DNA of 64,000 bases from Rhizobium sp. AC27/96 (GCF_001692325.1 NZ_LXKN01000058.1:62001-126000), one strand, 5' to 3'. Shown: positions 27,362-35,942, counted from the stretch's first letter. Numbers and translations: made by a program. Notes: a model not told the origin generated them from the sequence alone.

Positions 27362-28264
27362 ATGTCTTCGAAATCCGAAAACAGCCAGAGCGGCATCCGC
27401 ATTTCCTTCGAGTTCTTTCCGCCGAAGTCGGAAGAGGCCGAGCAGCAGCTGTGGAATACGGTTGCGGACCTTAGCGATTGGGAGCCTGAATTCGTTTCGG
27501 TGACCTATGGGGCAGGTGGATCTACCAAGGCGCCGACCCTTTCGGCCGTGCGCAAGATGATCCACGAGACGCCGTTCACGACTGCGTCGCATCTGACCTG
27601 CGTCGGCGCGACCCGTGAGGACACGCATCGGGTCATCGATGAGTTTCTGGCTACCGGCGTTCGCCGTTTCGTTGCCCTGCGTGGCGACCCGCCCGGTGGT
27701 GTCGGCTCCGCCTATCAGCCGCATCCGGGCGGCTATGCCAATGCGGCCGATCTGGTGGCGGCGTTGCGCGAGCGCGGCGATTTCGATATCTCCGTCTCCG
27801 CCTATCCGGAAAAGCATCCCGAGAGCCGCGATACCGCGGCCGACATCGATATGCTGAAGCGCAAGGCTGACAACGGCGCTGATCGTGCCCTGACACAGTT
27901 CTTCTTCGATAATGACGCCTTCGAGCGCTATCATGATCGTGTTCGTGCTGCCGGCATCGCCATTCCGGTGGTTCCCGGCATCATGCCGATCCAGAACCTG
28001 ACGCAGTTGAAGCGCTTTGCTGGCGCTTGCGGCACCAGCATTCCGCTGGCGCTCGATCAGCGTTTCGAGGGTCTCGAAGAGAATACTGATGAGCGCGCTA
28101 GCGTTGCCGCCGATGTGGCCGCAGAGCAGATCCAGGATCTGATGCGTCGGGGCATTCACGAGTTTCATCTCTACACGATGAACCGCTCACCGCTCGTCTC
28201 CGCCGTTCTGGAACGCCTGGGACTTCAGCGCAGGGTGGATGCGCGCGCCGGTGCCGCGGCCTGA
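27362..28264 (+). CDS. metF: Methylenetetrahydrofolate reductase
   Basis: Reduces 5,10-methylene-THF to 5-methyl-THF, the methyl donor for methionine synthase, using FAD and NAD(P)H. The 300-residue TIM-barrel protein carries ISFEFFPPKSEEAEQQLW (catalytic Glu), FVSVTYGAGGSTK, RRFVALRGDPP, DISVSAYPEKHPES and FFFDNDAFERY, and ends with EFHLYTMNRSPLV. It is co-transcribed with the SAM/SAH-type regulator upstream, and CCGGGAGA forms a good ribosome site. A bidirectional terminator lies 25 bases downstream. Confidence 0.96.
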   Translation: MSSKSENSQSGIRISFEFFPPKSEEAEQQLWNTVADLSDWEPEFVSVTYGAGGSTKAPTLSAVRKMIHETPFTTASHLTCVGATREDTHRVIDEFLATGVRRFVALRGDPPGGVGSAYQPHPGGYANAADLVAALRERGDFDISVSAYPEKHPESRDTAADIDMLKRKADNGADRALTQFFFDNDAFERYHDRVRAAGIAIPVVPGIMPIQNLTQLKRFAGACGTSIPLALDQRFEGLEENTDERASVAADVAAEQIQDLMRRGIHEFHLYTMNRSPLVSAVLERLGLQRRVDARAGAAA

Positions 28265-28288
28265 AATAGCGATCGAAACCAACGCATG

Positions 28289-28323
28289 AAAAAGCGCATG
28301 TCCGTCTCGGGCATGCGCTTTTC
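28289..28323. terminator. Bidirectional terminator after metF
   Basis: AAAAGCGCATG pairs with CATGCGCTTTT around an 11-base loop, giving A and T tracts on either side. It lies between metF and the convergent membrane-microprotein gene and can serve both. Confidence 0.88.
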
Positions 28324-28384
28324 TAATGGAATAGGTGTTTTGTTAGCTTTCGGAGTTGGGTCGTCTGTGGGTTTCGCCCTGTCG

Positions 28385-28462
28385 TCAGATGAAGAGTATC
28401 GTTACGACGAAAACGAAGGCCGCACCGACTACCAGGACGTTGATGGATCGCGTCAATCCCAT
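28385..28462 (-). CDS. 25-residue single-span membrane microprotein
   Basis: The minus strand carries TAAGGAGGAAGAC directly before an ATG, one of the strongest ribosome sites in the window. It opens a 25-codon frame encoding MGLTRSINVLVVGAAFVFVV followed by TILFI and a TGA. The peptide is a short polar start then one hydrophobic segment (residues about 8-25), so it should sit in the inner membrane. Similar tiny proteins beginning with xxTRSINVLVVGAAFVF occur in related genomes as far as I recall, but no function is known. The larger forward-strand open frame over the same DNA has no ribosome site and looks spurious. Confidence 0.75.
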   Translation of the reverse strand: MGLTRSINVLVVGAAFVFVVTILFI

Positions 28463-28808
28463 GTCTTCCTCCTTAGTCAGCGGGTAAATTTTATGTCGAA
28501 AATGTGTCGCTTGAAAAGCAAATTCGATGCTGCGGCGCGATATGCCGTTTGCATTTTGAATCATCATGCCGTCGTAAAGAGTTGATTGTGCGCATAAAAA
28601 TGGCGTCGCCTGCCGTCCGGTTCGATTGTGAATAAGTGTTAACGCATCATCCGATTTCCCCAGTAAGTCGCAAATTTTGGCTGTGGTGCTACGTGTCGAT
28701 GGACACTGCGCCTGCCCATGCATGGAGTAGTCTGTCGAGGATGGGCAGTGAAATGGACAAACAAAAAAGGCGGCTTGTGGCCGCCTTTTCAATCAGTATC
28801 AGCTACAC
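28463..28808. other. Gene-free stretch between the microprotein and a transglycosylase
   Basis: About 345 bases without a convincing gene on either strand. It holds the microprotein ribosome site at its left edge, a run of A/T-rich promoter-like DNA, an inverted repeat of CTGCCCAT and ATGGGCAG near 28709-28748, and the transglycosylase terminator at its right edge. A small RNA is possible but nothing confirms it. Confidence 0.5.
28763..28792 (-). terminator. Terminator of the lytic transglycosylase gene
   Basis: On the minus strand GGCGGC pairs with GCCGCC around a short loop and is followed by TTTTTTGTTTG, about 20 bases beyond the stop codon. Confidence 0.82.
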
Positions 28809-30053
28809 TCAGAGAGCGTTGAGCAGTGCCGAGGTCGCCCAGCCGTCTGCGGGCATGCCGAGGCGGAACTGTTCCTTCTGGATGGCGATGCGGGTGCCGG
28901 AGCCGAGAATGCCGTCGATCTTGCCGACATCGTAGCCACGCGCCACGAGCTTGGTCTGAAGCGCCTTCATGTCGACGTCGTTCAGACCTGGCTCAGGCGT
29001 ACCCTTGTTGTAGGGAGGAGCGCCGGCAAAACGGGTGGCGAAATAGGCAGCCGATGTTGTGTAGATGAACGACTGGTTCCATCCGAGATAGGTGTTGTAG
29101 TTCGGATAGGTCAGGAAAGCCGGGCCTTTGCGGCCCTGCGGCAGAATGAGAGCGGCCGGCAGCGACTCGAACTTCGTATTGCCATCACGTGGTTTGACGC
29201 CCAGCTTGAACCAGTCGCCCGCCGTCAGCGTACCGCCGATGCCGGATTTTTCCCATGGGAGATTGTCCGGGACAGCAACTTCCTGCAGCCAGGGTTGGTC
29301 GCGTATGAAGCCGAGATGCTGGAGGAACCGTGCCGTGGTCAGGATGACGTCGGGGGCGCTTGTCTTCAGATTGACGTGGCCGTCGCCATCACCATCCGTG
29401 CCGTAGGCAATGATGTCGGGCGGCAGCATCTGCGTCTGGCCGATTTCGCCTGCCCATGCACCTGTCGTCGTGGCAGGGTCGACATCGCCGCGCTGCACCA
29501 ATTCGATCAGCGCGATCAGGCGCGGGCGGAAGAATTCCGGCCGGCGGCAGTCGTGAGCGAGGGTGACTAGAGCGTTGCGGGTGTTGAAATTGCCTTGAAC
29601 GGCACCGAAGTCGGTCTCCATCGCCCAGAAGGCGGTGATGACTCCGGCGGGAACGCCATAATCCTTTTCAGCCTTGGCGAAGACATCGGCATATTGCTTC
29701 ATCTTCTGGCGGCCGATATCGAGGCGGCCCTGGCTGACGGTGCGCTGTGAGAATTCGAGGAAGGTCTGGCGGAATACGCCCTGGCTGCGATCCATCGCCA
29801 GAACCTTGGGGTCGATCTGCGCGCCGGCAAATGTCTTGTCGGCCGATGCAGCGTCTGCGCCATCGGCAATCGCCTCGGTTTTCACTCCAGCCAGAAAGGC
29901 CGCAAGATCGCCGCCGCAGGCCGCTTTGGGAGTAGCGTCGCTGCTTGCGGGCGGCACGGTGGCCGGAGCGGCACTCTGAGCAATCGCCGTGCCGGCGACA
30001 GCTGAGGCGAAGATCAACGCGAGTGCGCTGCGTCGAATGGTGTGACGGTCCAT
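28809..30053 (-). CDS. Lytic murein transglycosylase (MltB family) with PG-binding domain
   Basis: A 414-residue exported enzyme that cleaves the glycan strand to 1,6-anhydromuramic ends. It has a signal peptide (residues 1-25, ending ATAIAQSA), an SLT_2 domain with the catalytic glutamate in AFWAMETDFGAVQGNF, AGEIGQTQMLPPDIIAYGTDGDGDGHVN, and WNQSFIYTTSAAYFATRF, and a C-terminal PG_binding_1 domain (KALQTKLVARGYDVGKIDGI). The ATG at 30053 is chosen because GAGGA precedes it and the signal peptide begins there; the frame is open much further upstream without similarity. Confidence 0.93.
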   Translation of the reverse strand: MDRHTIRRSALALIFASAVAGTAIAQSAAPATVPPASSDATPKAACGGDLAAFLAGVKTEAIADGADAASADKTFAGAQIDPKVLAMDRSQGVFRQTFLEFSQRTVSQGRLDIGRQKMKQYADVFAKAEKDYGVPAGVITAFWAMETDFGAVQGNFNTRNALVTLAHDCRRPEFFRPRLIALIELVQRGDVDPATTTGAWAGEIGQTQMLPPDIIAYGTDGDGDGHVNLKTSAPDVILTTARFLQHLGFIRDQPWLQEVAVPDNLPWEKSGIGGTLTAGDWFKLGVKPRDGNTKFESLPAALILPQGRKGPAFLTYPNYNTYLGWNQSFIYTTSAAYFATRFAGAPPYNKGTPEPGLNDVDMKALQTKLVARGYDVGKIDGILGSGTRIAIQKEQFRLGMPADGWATSALLNAL

Positions 30054-30126
30054 GAGCGATCCTCTTTGGTCATAGAATAGGGTCGCTTTCACAGAAGATT
30101 GTGACATAAGCAAGAGAGAACTGGTC

Positions 30127-30924
30127 TCAGTCTGAAGAATTTCCTTGCTTCTGTACTGCTGCCACCCAGTTGTGCCAGTTCTGCTCGGAACCGGCAAACA
30201 CATTGATATCCATTGGCCCCTTGATGCCGGGAATGACACCGGTGGATGTATACTGCCAGAAGGCCCACTCACGATCTGCGTAAATCTCCCTCGGATGCTT
30301 TGCGACCGAGCGGACCCAGAAGTGGTAATCCTTGAAATAACCGGCGAGATTTTCGCGATGGAAGTCGACCGAGGTGTAGATGATCGGGCGCTTGCCGTAA
30401 TAGGCTTCAAGGCGATCCATGAAGCGCTTCATTTCCGTCCGCACCGTTTCGGGGGCCGGTCTGGTACGGCAGGTCGGGGAGCTGGGATTCCATTCGACAT
30501 CGATGACCGGCGGAAGCATTGTGGCGTCCTTCGGTACGTTGCGGATGAACCAGTCTGCCTGATCGTCTGCGGTCGAGCAGAAGTAATAGAAATGATAGGC
30601 GGTGTGAAGAAGTCCCGCAGCGGCAGCTTCGCGCCAATATTCCGTAAAGCGCGGATCGATCCGGTCCTTGCCTTCCGTGGCCTTGATGAAGGCAAAGGCG
30701 ACGCCGGAGGATTTGACGGCCTGCCAATCGATATCGCCCTGATATTTGGAAATATCGATACCGTGGATGGGGTGGCGCCCAGGATGGTCGCGGCCGAAAT
30801 CCTGCGGTTTGGTATCGCTGAACCTGGTCTTGGGAATGGACGTCGTCGAGAGGGCGTCATAGCCCGTCGTGCAGCCATTCAAGAAAAAGGCGAGCGGCAA
30901 TAGGCACAACAAAAGTCGGCGCAT
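30127..30924 (-). CDS. GH25 muramidase lipoprotein
   Basis: A 265-residue protein with a lipoprotein signal (MRRLLLCLLPLAFFLNGC, cleavage before Cys18) and a glycoside hydrolase 25 domain that cuts the N-acetylmuramic-GlcNAc bond. Visible are IHGIDISKYQGDIDWQAVK (Asp in strand 1), FAFIKATEGKDRIDPRF, AYHFYYF, PPVIDVEWNP (the D-x-E pair) and YTSVDFHRENL. Trp and Gln in WAFWQYTSTG close the barrel. It is expected on the outer or inner membrane facing the periplasm. It is read in the same direction as the transglycosylase 70 bases on and the two may share a transcript. Confidence 0.9.
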   Translation of the reverse strand: MRRLLLCLLPLAFFLNGCTTGYDALSTTSIPKTRFSDTKPQDFGRDHPGRHPIHGIDISKYQGDIDWQAVKSSGVAFAFIKATEGKDRIDPRFTEYWREAAAAGLLHTAYHFYYFCSTADDQADWFIRNVPKDATMLPPVIDVEWNPSSPTCRTRPAPETVRTEMKRFMDRLEAYYGKRPIIYTSVDFHRENLAGYFKDYHFWVRSVAKHPREIYADREWAFWQYTSTGVIPGIKGPMDINVFAGSEQNWHNWVAAVQKQGNSSD

Positions 30925-31138
30925 GTTTATCCCGTTATGACGCGAGTGACCTGGCTGCCCCAAGATTTGGCTTCCGCAACATGGTTCCCGAGAATCCAGA
31001 AGAGCGGCGTACCATGCTGTTTGCAGCCGATCTTGCCACTTTATTCACCATATCAACGTAAAAAATGCGTTATCTTCAAGCAAATTCTTATGCTTGCGGC
31101 ATGGTGTGAATGGATTTTGCGCTGAAATCGCCCGCTGT

Positions 31139-31813
31139 TCAAGCGGTGTGCTTGGTGACAACGGCTCGCCAGGCGTAGCCCCGGCCGATTTTTTCGGTCT
31201 TGAGCGACATGCCGCGCGCTTTAGCTTTTTCTTCCAGAACGGTGAGGAGATCGGCGCGGGGCGTGACGTGAAACTTCCTCAGCCAGCCTTTGAGGAGGGT
31301 CTGGAACCAGCCCGGCAAGCCTTCCTGCTGGCCGAAATCGACGATGTGAAGCTCACCGCCGGGTGCGACGGCATCGAGCGATGCGTCGATCGCGCTCTGC
31401 CAGTCGGGGATCATCGACAGTGCGTAGGAAACCATCACGCGGTCAAAGCCTGCGGCGTCGAAGTCGGCGGGCGAAAAGGCTGTGGCGTCGGCAACGCGAA
31501 AATCCGGCATCTGCTTCAGGCCGCGAAAATTGCTGCGTGCCGAGATCAGCATCTCCTGCGAGATGTCCAGACCATAGAGTTTCGCGGAAGGAAAGCGACG
31601 ATAGGCCAGCAGCATATTGCGGCCCGTGCCGCAACCGACTTCCAGCAGGGAGCCGCCATCGGGCACGTTCAGGTGGGCGATGGTGCGGTCGCGGCCGAAC
31701 AGATAGTATTTGCGGGTCAGGTCATAGATGTGGCGCTGATAACGGTACATGCCGTCCATCAGCCTAGCATGATTGTTGGAACTGGTTTCGATACCCGTGT
31801 CCGCCTGGCTCAC
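31139..31813 (-). CDS. btaB: BtaB, N-methyltransferase of betaine lipid synthesis
   Basis: Methylates diacylglyceryl-homoserine three times with SAM to give the betaine lipid DGTS. The 224-residue protein shows MYRYQRHIYDLTRKYYLFGR, motif I LLEVGCGTGRNML, YGLDISQEML and SYALSMIPDW, and ends in FHVTPRADLLTVL. A GTG start at 31813 is chosen because it overlaps the btaA stop as GTGA; an ATG further upstream would run into btaA. It is the second gene of the btaAB pair. Confidence 0.93.
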   Translation of the reverse strand: MSQADTGIETSSNNHARLMDGMYRYQRHIYDLTRKYYLFGRDRTIAHLNVPDGGSLLEVGCGTGRNMLLAYRRFPSAKLYGLDISQEMLISARSNFRGLKQMPDFRVADATAFSPADFDAAGFDRVMVSYALSMIPDWQSAIDASLDAVAPGGELHIVDFGQQEGLPGWFQTLLKGWLRKFHVTPRADLLTVLEEKAKARGMSLKTEKIGRGYAWRAVVTKHTA

Positions 31814-33057
31814 GCTTTTTTCCCGTAGATGTGGAAGCCACCGTAGATGGCCGAACGATCGAGCGTGTTGAGCTCCTGCGAGCGTTCTTCGAAATAGACC
31901 CACTGGTCACGGATGGCCGGAGACAGGCGGCCCTCGATGATGCTCTTTTCGGCGGCGGTGCGGAAGATAACGCGGGCGCCTTCGCGTGCCGTGCGGGTGA
32001 TTTCCGCCCAGAGGCTGTTGAGCTGTTCGTCGGTCATCCAATCCTGGGCATCAAGCAGGATGTAACGGTCTCGCGAGGCGGCGGGCTTGGAAGCCAGCAA
32101 CTCGGTGAAGTTGGCATGATGCACGTCGACGCGGTCGGCATTGGCGCGGATCGCGGCGTAATGCTCCGGTTTCAGATAGGTGGGCAGGGGGCCCTGATGC
32201 TGGCCTGCATAACGGCGGGCGAAGGCCTGCCAGGCGAAATAATTGTCGCGCATCGGGAAATGACAGGCGAGCTTTTCCAGGCGATGCTTGAGCACGGCCG
32301 AGATGGAATCGTCGCCGGCAAGGCTTGCGAGTTCGTCATATTGCTGCGGCGGGATGCCGAGACCGAAGAGCGAGCTCTTGCGGCCGAGCAGCCAGCGTAC
32401 CGCCGGCCGATCGAAGATCGGAGCGATCTCGTTTTCGAAGAACTGGCGTTGTTCGCGCAGCGTGCGGGCTTCGGTCATCTTGGCCAGGCGCACGCCATGC
32501 AGGCGCGCCAGCACATGGGCTGCACCAATGAAACGGCCGAGGAGGCCGGTCTTGTAGATGTTGCGGTTGAAGACCGTGACGCGGCGGCGGCCGTAGAGAT
32601 CGCGGCCATCCCAGTAGGATGCCGTCGCTGCATCAAGCCGCGGGGCGATGAACTGATCAAAGGCGTGGCTGTTGGCGGCAACGCCGGGCGTCGCGAAGAA
32701 GCGCACCAGATCGGTGTGGCCGGGCAGCAGCCGGAAGGCCGCGAGTTTCAGCTTGTTCAAGGCGATATGGTGACGGTTTAGGTCAACGACATCGATGGAA
32801 GCGGGGCCCTGAGAGAGGTAGGCGAGCATATTGCAGCCGCCCGAACCGATCGTCACGATGCGATGATGCGGCTGAAGCTCCATCGCCTGCATGTCGACAT
32901 CCGGATCTTCCCAGATCTGCGGATAGACGAGGCCCGAAAACAGCATCCCGAAGAGGCGCTCCGAGAAGCCTGCTTTCGACAGCGCCTTGTGCTGCAGGAG
33001 AGCGTCCTTGAGTTTCCGGTTCTTCTGGAGACCGGCATCCGGGGCGAATTCCGTCAT
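31810..33057 (-). CDS. btaA: BtaA, diacylglycerol 3-amino-3-carboxypropyltransferase
   Basis: Transfers the aminocarboxypropyl group of SAM to diacylglycerol, the first step of DGTS synthesis at the membrane. The 415-residue DUF3419 protein carries LVYPQIWEDPDVDMQAMELQ, HHRIVTIGSGGCNMLAYLSQ, IDVVDLNRHHIALNKLKL and DRYILLDAQDWMTD. It overlaps btaB by four bases. In Sinorhizobium and Rhodobacter btaAB is induced on phosphate starvation through PhoB; a weak Pho-box-like pair is seen upstream. Confidence 0.94.
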   Translation of the reverse strand: MTEFAPDAGLQKNRKLKDALLQHKALSKAGFSERLFGMLFSGLVYPQIWEDPDVDMQAMELQPHHRIVTIGSGGCNMLAYLSQGPASIDVVDLNRHHIALNKLKLAAFRLLPGHTDLVRFFATPGVAANSHAFDQFIAPRLDAATASYWDGRDLYGRRRVTVFNRNIYKTGLLGRFIGAAHVLARLHGVRLAKMTEARTLREQRQFFENEIAPIFDRPAVRWLLGRKSSLFGLGIPPQQYDELASLAGDDSISAVLKHRLEKLACHFPMRDNYFAWQAFARRYAGQHQGPLPTYLKPEHYAAIRANADRVDVHHANFTELLASKPAASRDRYILLDAQDWMTDEQLNSLWAEITRTAREGARVIFRTAAEKSIIEGRLSPAIRDQWVYFEERSQELNTLDRSAIYGGFHIYGKKA

Positions 33058-33106
33058 CTGAGTCTTGCTACCGATTTTTAAGTTTCAGGGCGTGTAACGC
33101 GGCAAT

Positions 33107-33124
33107 GCTACAGTCTGATGACGC
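33107..33124 (-). promoter_or_regulatory. Weak Pho-box-like sequence upstream of btaA
   Basis: On the minus strand GCGTCAT-CAGA-CTGTAGC has the seven-four-seven spacing of a Pho box (CTGTCAT repeats) with several mismatches, about 60 bases before btaA. It is reported mainly because btaA is a known PhoB target in relatives; the match alone would not be significant. Confidence 0.28.
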
Positions 33125-33248
33125 GACCTGTTGGTATATCTGGCGCAAATGGGCCGTTGCACCTATTTGAGAAGCCTCGGTGACGATAGGTCTTTCATCT
33201 TGAAGCGTTTCCTGATTGTCTCCGCGTACCTTCAGGAGGGTATGTAAT

Positions 33249-34637
33249 ATGCGTTTGATTTCGAGAGTGATCGGGGCACTCGTTGTTTTGCTGCTGGTCA
33301 TTGTCGCAGGCGGCGCCGTCTGGCTGTCCGTCTATCCGCCGGAACTGCTCAGGGTCGGTGATGGCTATGCCGCCAAGATTGTTTGCTCGAACACGTTCGT
33401 CGCCAAGCGGGACCCGGATCGTGTGCTGGCCGATGATGTGCAGGCGCCCGGAAATCCGGCATTGAAACTCATCCGGGTTTCGGTCGATCGTGACGAAGGG
33501 GTGGTCAGGGCGCGCTTTCTTGGGATGTTTGCACCCAATTATGCGCTCTATCGCGGAGCGCTCGGCTGCACCGCTGTGCCCGACGGCGATCTGCAGGCAG
33601 CACGCAGCGCTGCCTTCCTCAACAAGGTCAAGGCGCCGAAGAGCGATGCGCTTTGGCCGGATGGAGACACGGTCAATCTCGGCCAGGACGAGCAGGGCAC
33701 CAAGCTCGGCAACATAGTGACCAATCCGGATCTCGCCGGTCCCGCCATGCGGGCGATCGTCGTCGTCAAGGATGGGCATATCGTTGCCGAGGCCTATGGC
33801 GACGGTTTCAGTAAGACAACGCCGCTGATCGGCTGGTCGATGACCAAGACGGTCAATGCCGCGATCATCGGTCGCCTCATGCTGACTGGCCGCATGTCTT
33901 TCGACGACCAGAACCTCCTTGCGCAATGGAGTGACGATGCACGCAAGGACATCAAGCTCAGCGATCTCCTTGCCATGGAGAGCGGTCTTGCCTTCAACGA
34001 GTCCTACGGCACTGTTTCCGACGTGACCCGCATGCTCTACCTCGATCCGGATACGACAAGTATCGTCGCCAGTGCGCGTCAGGTTGCCGCGCCCGGAGAG
34101 CGCTTCAGCTATTCCAGCGGCACCGCTACGCTGCTCTCCCGGCTCTGGATGAACCGGCTTCCCAATTTGAGTACGGCGATTGCCTATCCACGCGAGGCGC
34201 TCTTCGGGCCGCTCGGCATGTATAGCGCGGTTTTCGAGGCCGATGAACGCGGAACCTTCGTCGGCAGCTCCTATCTCTATGCCAATGCTCGAGACTGGGC
34301 ACGCTTTGGCCAGTTTCTGCTCCAGGATGGTGTCTGGAAGGGGAGCCGTCTTTTGCCGGAGGGTTTCGTGGGCGCCATGCGCACGCCGACAAAAGCATCC
34401 GAAGGCGTGTATTCGCAGGTTCAGGCCTGGCTTGCAGGCCCAGGCGGCTCCAATGCGCAGTTCGGCCTGCCGGCGGACACGTTCTGGATGACCGGCCATG
34501 ATGGCCAGACCGTCACCATCGTTCCCTCAGCCAATCTTGTCGTGGTGCGCATGGGATTGACGCCGACCTGGGCCGATTATCGCCCGCAAATCCTGGTGAA
34601 GCGGATCATGGATGTCATAAAGCCGGCCTCTAACTAG
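33249..34637 (+). CDS. Membrane-anchored serine hydrolase (beta-lactamase fold)
   Basis: A 462-residue protein with an N-terminal transmembrane anchor (residues about 5-26), then a class C beta-lactamase/esterase domain. The nucleophile lies in LIGWSMTKTVNAAI (SxxK near residue 201), the second motif is FSYSSGTATLL (Tyr-x-Ser), and the third is MTGHDGQTV. The set resembles 6-aminohexanoate-oligomer hydrolases and similar esterases more than true beta-lactamases. The active domain should face the periplasm. CAGGAGGG upstream of ATG 33249 decides the start. It ends in a hairpin that overlaps the stop. Confidence 0.85.
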   Translation: MRLISRVIGALVVLLLVIVAGGAVWLSVYPPELLRVGDGYAAKIVCSNTFVAKRDPDRVLADDVQAPGNPALKLIRVSVDRDEGVVRARFLGMFAPNYALYRGALGCTAVPDGDLQAARSAAFLNKVKAPKSDALWPDGDTVNLGQDEQGTKLGNIVTNPDLAGPAMRAIVVVKDGHIVAEAYGDGFSKTTPLIGWSMTKTVNAAIIGRLMLTGRMSFDDQNLLAQWSDDARKDIKLSDLLAMESGLAFNESYGTVSDVTRMLYLDPDTTSIVASARQVAAPGERFSYSSGTATLLSRLWMNRLPNLSTAIAYPREALFGPLGMYSAVFEADERGTFVGSSYLYANARDWARFGQFLLQDGVWKGSRLLPEGFVGAMRTPTKASEGVYSQVQAWLAGPGGSNAQFGLPADTFWMTGHDGQTVTIVPSANLVVVRMGLTPTWADYRPQILVKRIMDVIKPASN

Positions 34638-34650
34638 GGCCGGCTTTCCA
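34619..34650 (+). terminator. Hairpin at the end of the serine hydrolase gene
   Basis: AAGCCGGCC pairs with GGCCGGCTT across a nine-base loop holding the stop codon, followed by TCC and no longer T-run. A weak intrinsic terminator or 3' stabiliser between two convergent genes. Confidence 0.6.
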
Positions 34651-34666
34651 AGCTATTCCGTGAAAA

Positions 34667-35809
34667 TCAATAATTGCCGTTGGCGACGTCTGTCAGGCCC
34701 TTGCGCTTGGCATCGTAATAATAGCCACGCGCATAAAGCTGAACGGCACTGGCTTCCTTGTTTTCAGCCTTGCTGTCGGCCGTCATCCAGGCGCCACGTA
34801 GATATTTGGCGGCGTATTTGATGTTGGTCTCGGCATCGAGTAGGCCGGATGCCGGTCCTTCGTAGCCCATCGACTTGGCTGTATTGTACTTGATCTGCAT
34901 CAGGCCGAAATAGCCGGCCCTGTTATAGGCCTTCGGATTGTAGCGGCTCTCGCGGTGAACGACGCGATGGATCAGCGATTCCGGGATCTCGTAAATCTTC
35001 GCGTATTTCTGGATGAGCCGCGAGACGTAGCTCTTTTCGGCAGCCGGCACGTCAGAGTCATAATTCTGGGTGGTCATGACAGCCGGAACGACCGTGGGGC
35101 CGGTGCTGTCAAAATTGAAATCGTAGTGCGGGCGGTTATCCGCATAGCGCAGGAGACCGATCTGTGCCGGGGTTGCGAATGCGACCTCGGCCTGAGCTAC
35201 GGAATCGGGGCGGGGCGTTGGCACCGCGACCTGGATTGCGCCGACATCCGATGTCATCGGAATGATGGGCTCGGCCTGGACGACCGAGCCGGAGACTGGC
35301 ATCAGCGCCGCATCGCCCGGACGGGCCGGATTGGGCATCGGGATCGCAACGACCGAAGGAACAAGCGACGCATCGGATGCGGCATAGGCCGCAGCTGCCG
35401 TCGTATTGGCGGCAGGAGCACCCGTCGCTGCGGCGATCGCAATGGCCCCATCGTTGGGAGCGTTTGCCGCTGCCACTGTCGGCTGGCCGAAACGAGACTG
35501 CGCGGCGTCGATCTGCTGCTGGTTTACCGTACCGGCCGTAACACGGCCGGACTTTACCATTGCTACCTGCTGTGGCTGGCGCGGCCCGATGAAACCGGGG
35601 TTGATTGCGGCCATTGCTACACCGCCGGCAGGCGCAGTTGCGCCACCAGCGGTCAGGCTCGTATTCGGATGCGGCACGTTGGTGTGTGCCGACGGGAGAT
35701 CTGCCTGAGACGTCTGCTGCTGAGTGCTTGCACACCCGGCAAGAGCGCCGCACATCATTGCCGATACGGCAACGCTGCGCTTCAGGCTGGGAAATCCGAT
35801 CGCTACCAT
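34667..35809 (-). CDS. Lytic transglycosylase (SLT), lipoprotein
   Basis: A 380-residue protein with a lipobox signal (SAMMCGALAGC, Cys26 as the lipidated residue), then about 220 residues of low-complexity Ala/Pro/Thr-rich linker. The C-terminal SLT domain (about 265-350) has the catalytic glutamate in HRVVHRESRYNPKAYNRAGY, then FGLMQIKYNTAKSMGY and DAETNIKYAAKYLRGA. The long linker would let the catalytic domain reach the murein from the membrane. A tandem 16-bp repeat lies upstream in its promoter region. Confidence 0.9.
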   Translation of the reverse strand: MVAIGFPSLKRSVAVSAMMCGALAGCASTQQQTSQADLPSAHTNVPHPNTSLTAGGATAPAGGVAMAAINPGFIGPRQPQQVAMVKSGRVTAGTVNQQQIDAAQSRFGQPTVAAANAPNDGAIAIAAATGAPAANTTAAAAYAASDASLVPSVVAIPMPNPARPGDAALMPVSGSVVQAEPIIPMTSDVGAIQVAVPTPRPDSVAQAEVAFATPAQIGLLRYADNRPHYDFNFDSTGPTVVPAVMTTQNYDSDVPAAEKSYVSRLIQKYAKIYEIPESLIHRVVHRESRYNPKAYNRAGYFGLMQIKYNTAKSMGYEGPASGLLDAETNIKYAAKYLRGAWMTADSKAENKEASAVQLYARGYYYDAKRKGLTDVANGNY

Positions 35810-35846
35810 TCTGTCACTTTCGAAAAAACCAAACCTATCTGCGATG

Positions 35847-35882
35847 CAATTCGGTCACAGGACACACAATTCGGTCACAGGA
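35847..35882. repeat. Tandem 16-bp direct repeat upstream of the SLT gene
   Basis: CAATTCGGTCACAGGA occurs twice without mismatch, at 35847-35862 and 35867-35882, with a four-base spacer, so the copies are 20 bases apart (about two helical turns). They lie 40-75 bases upstream of the leftward lytic transglycosylase start. Such phasing suits a dimeric or tandem-binding regulator, but no known motif matches exactly. Confidence 0.85.
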
Positions 35883-35942
35883 TCGATAAATTTATGAATC
35901 CCCATTAACCTATCCGTGATCGCGCCGCAACCCTGACCGGCC

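Noticed and set aside
28286..28585. A 99-residue open frame on the plus strand after metF.
   Set aside because: It begins inside the metF terminator, has no ribosome site, and overlaps the better supported microprotein gene on the other strand.
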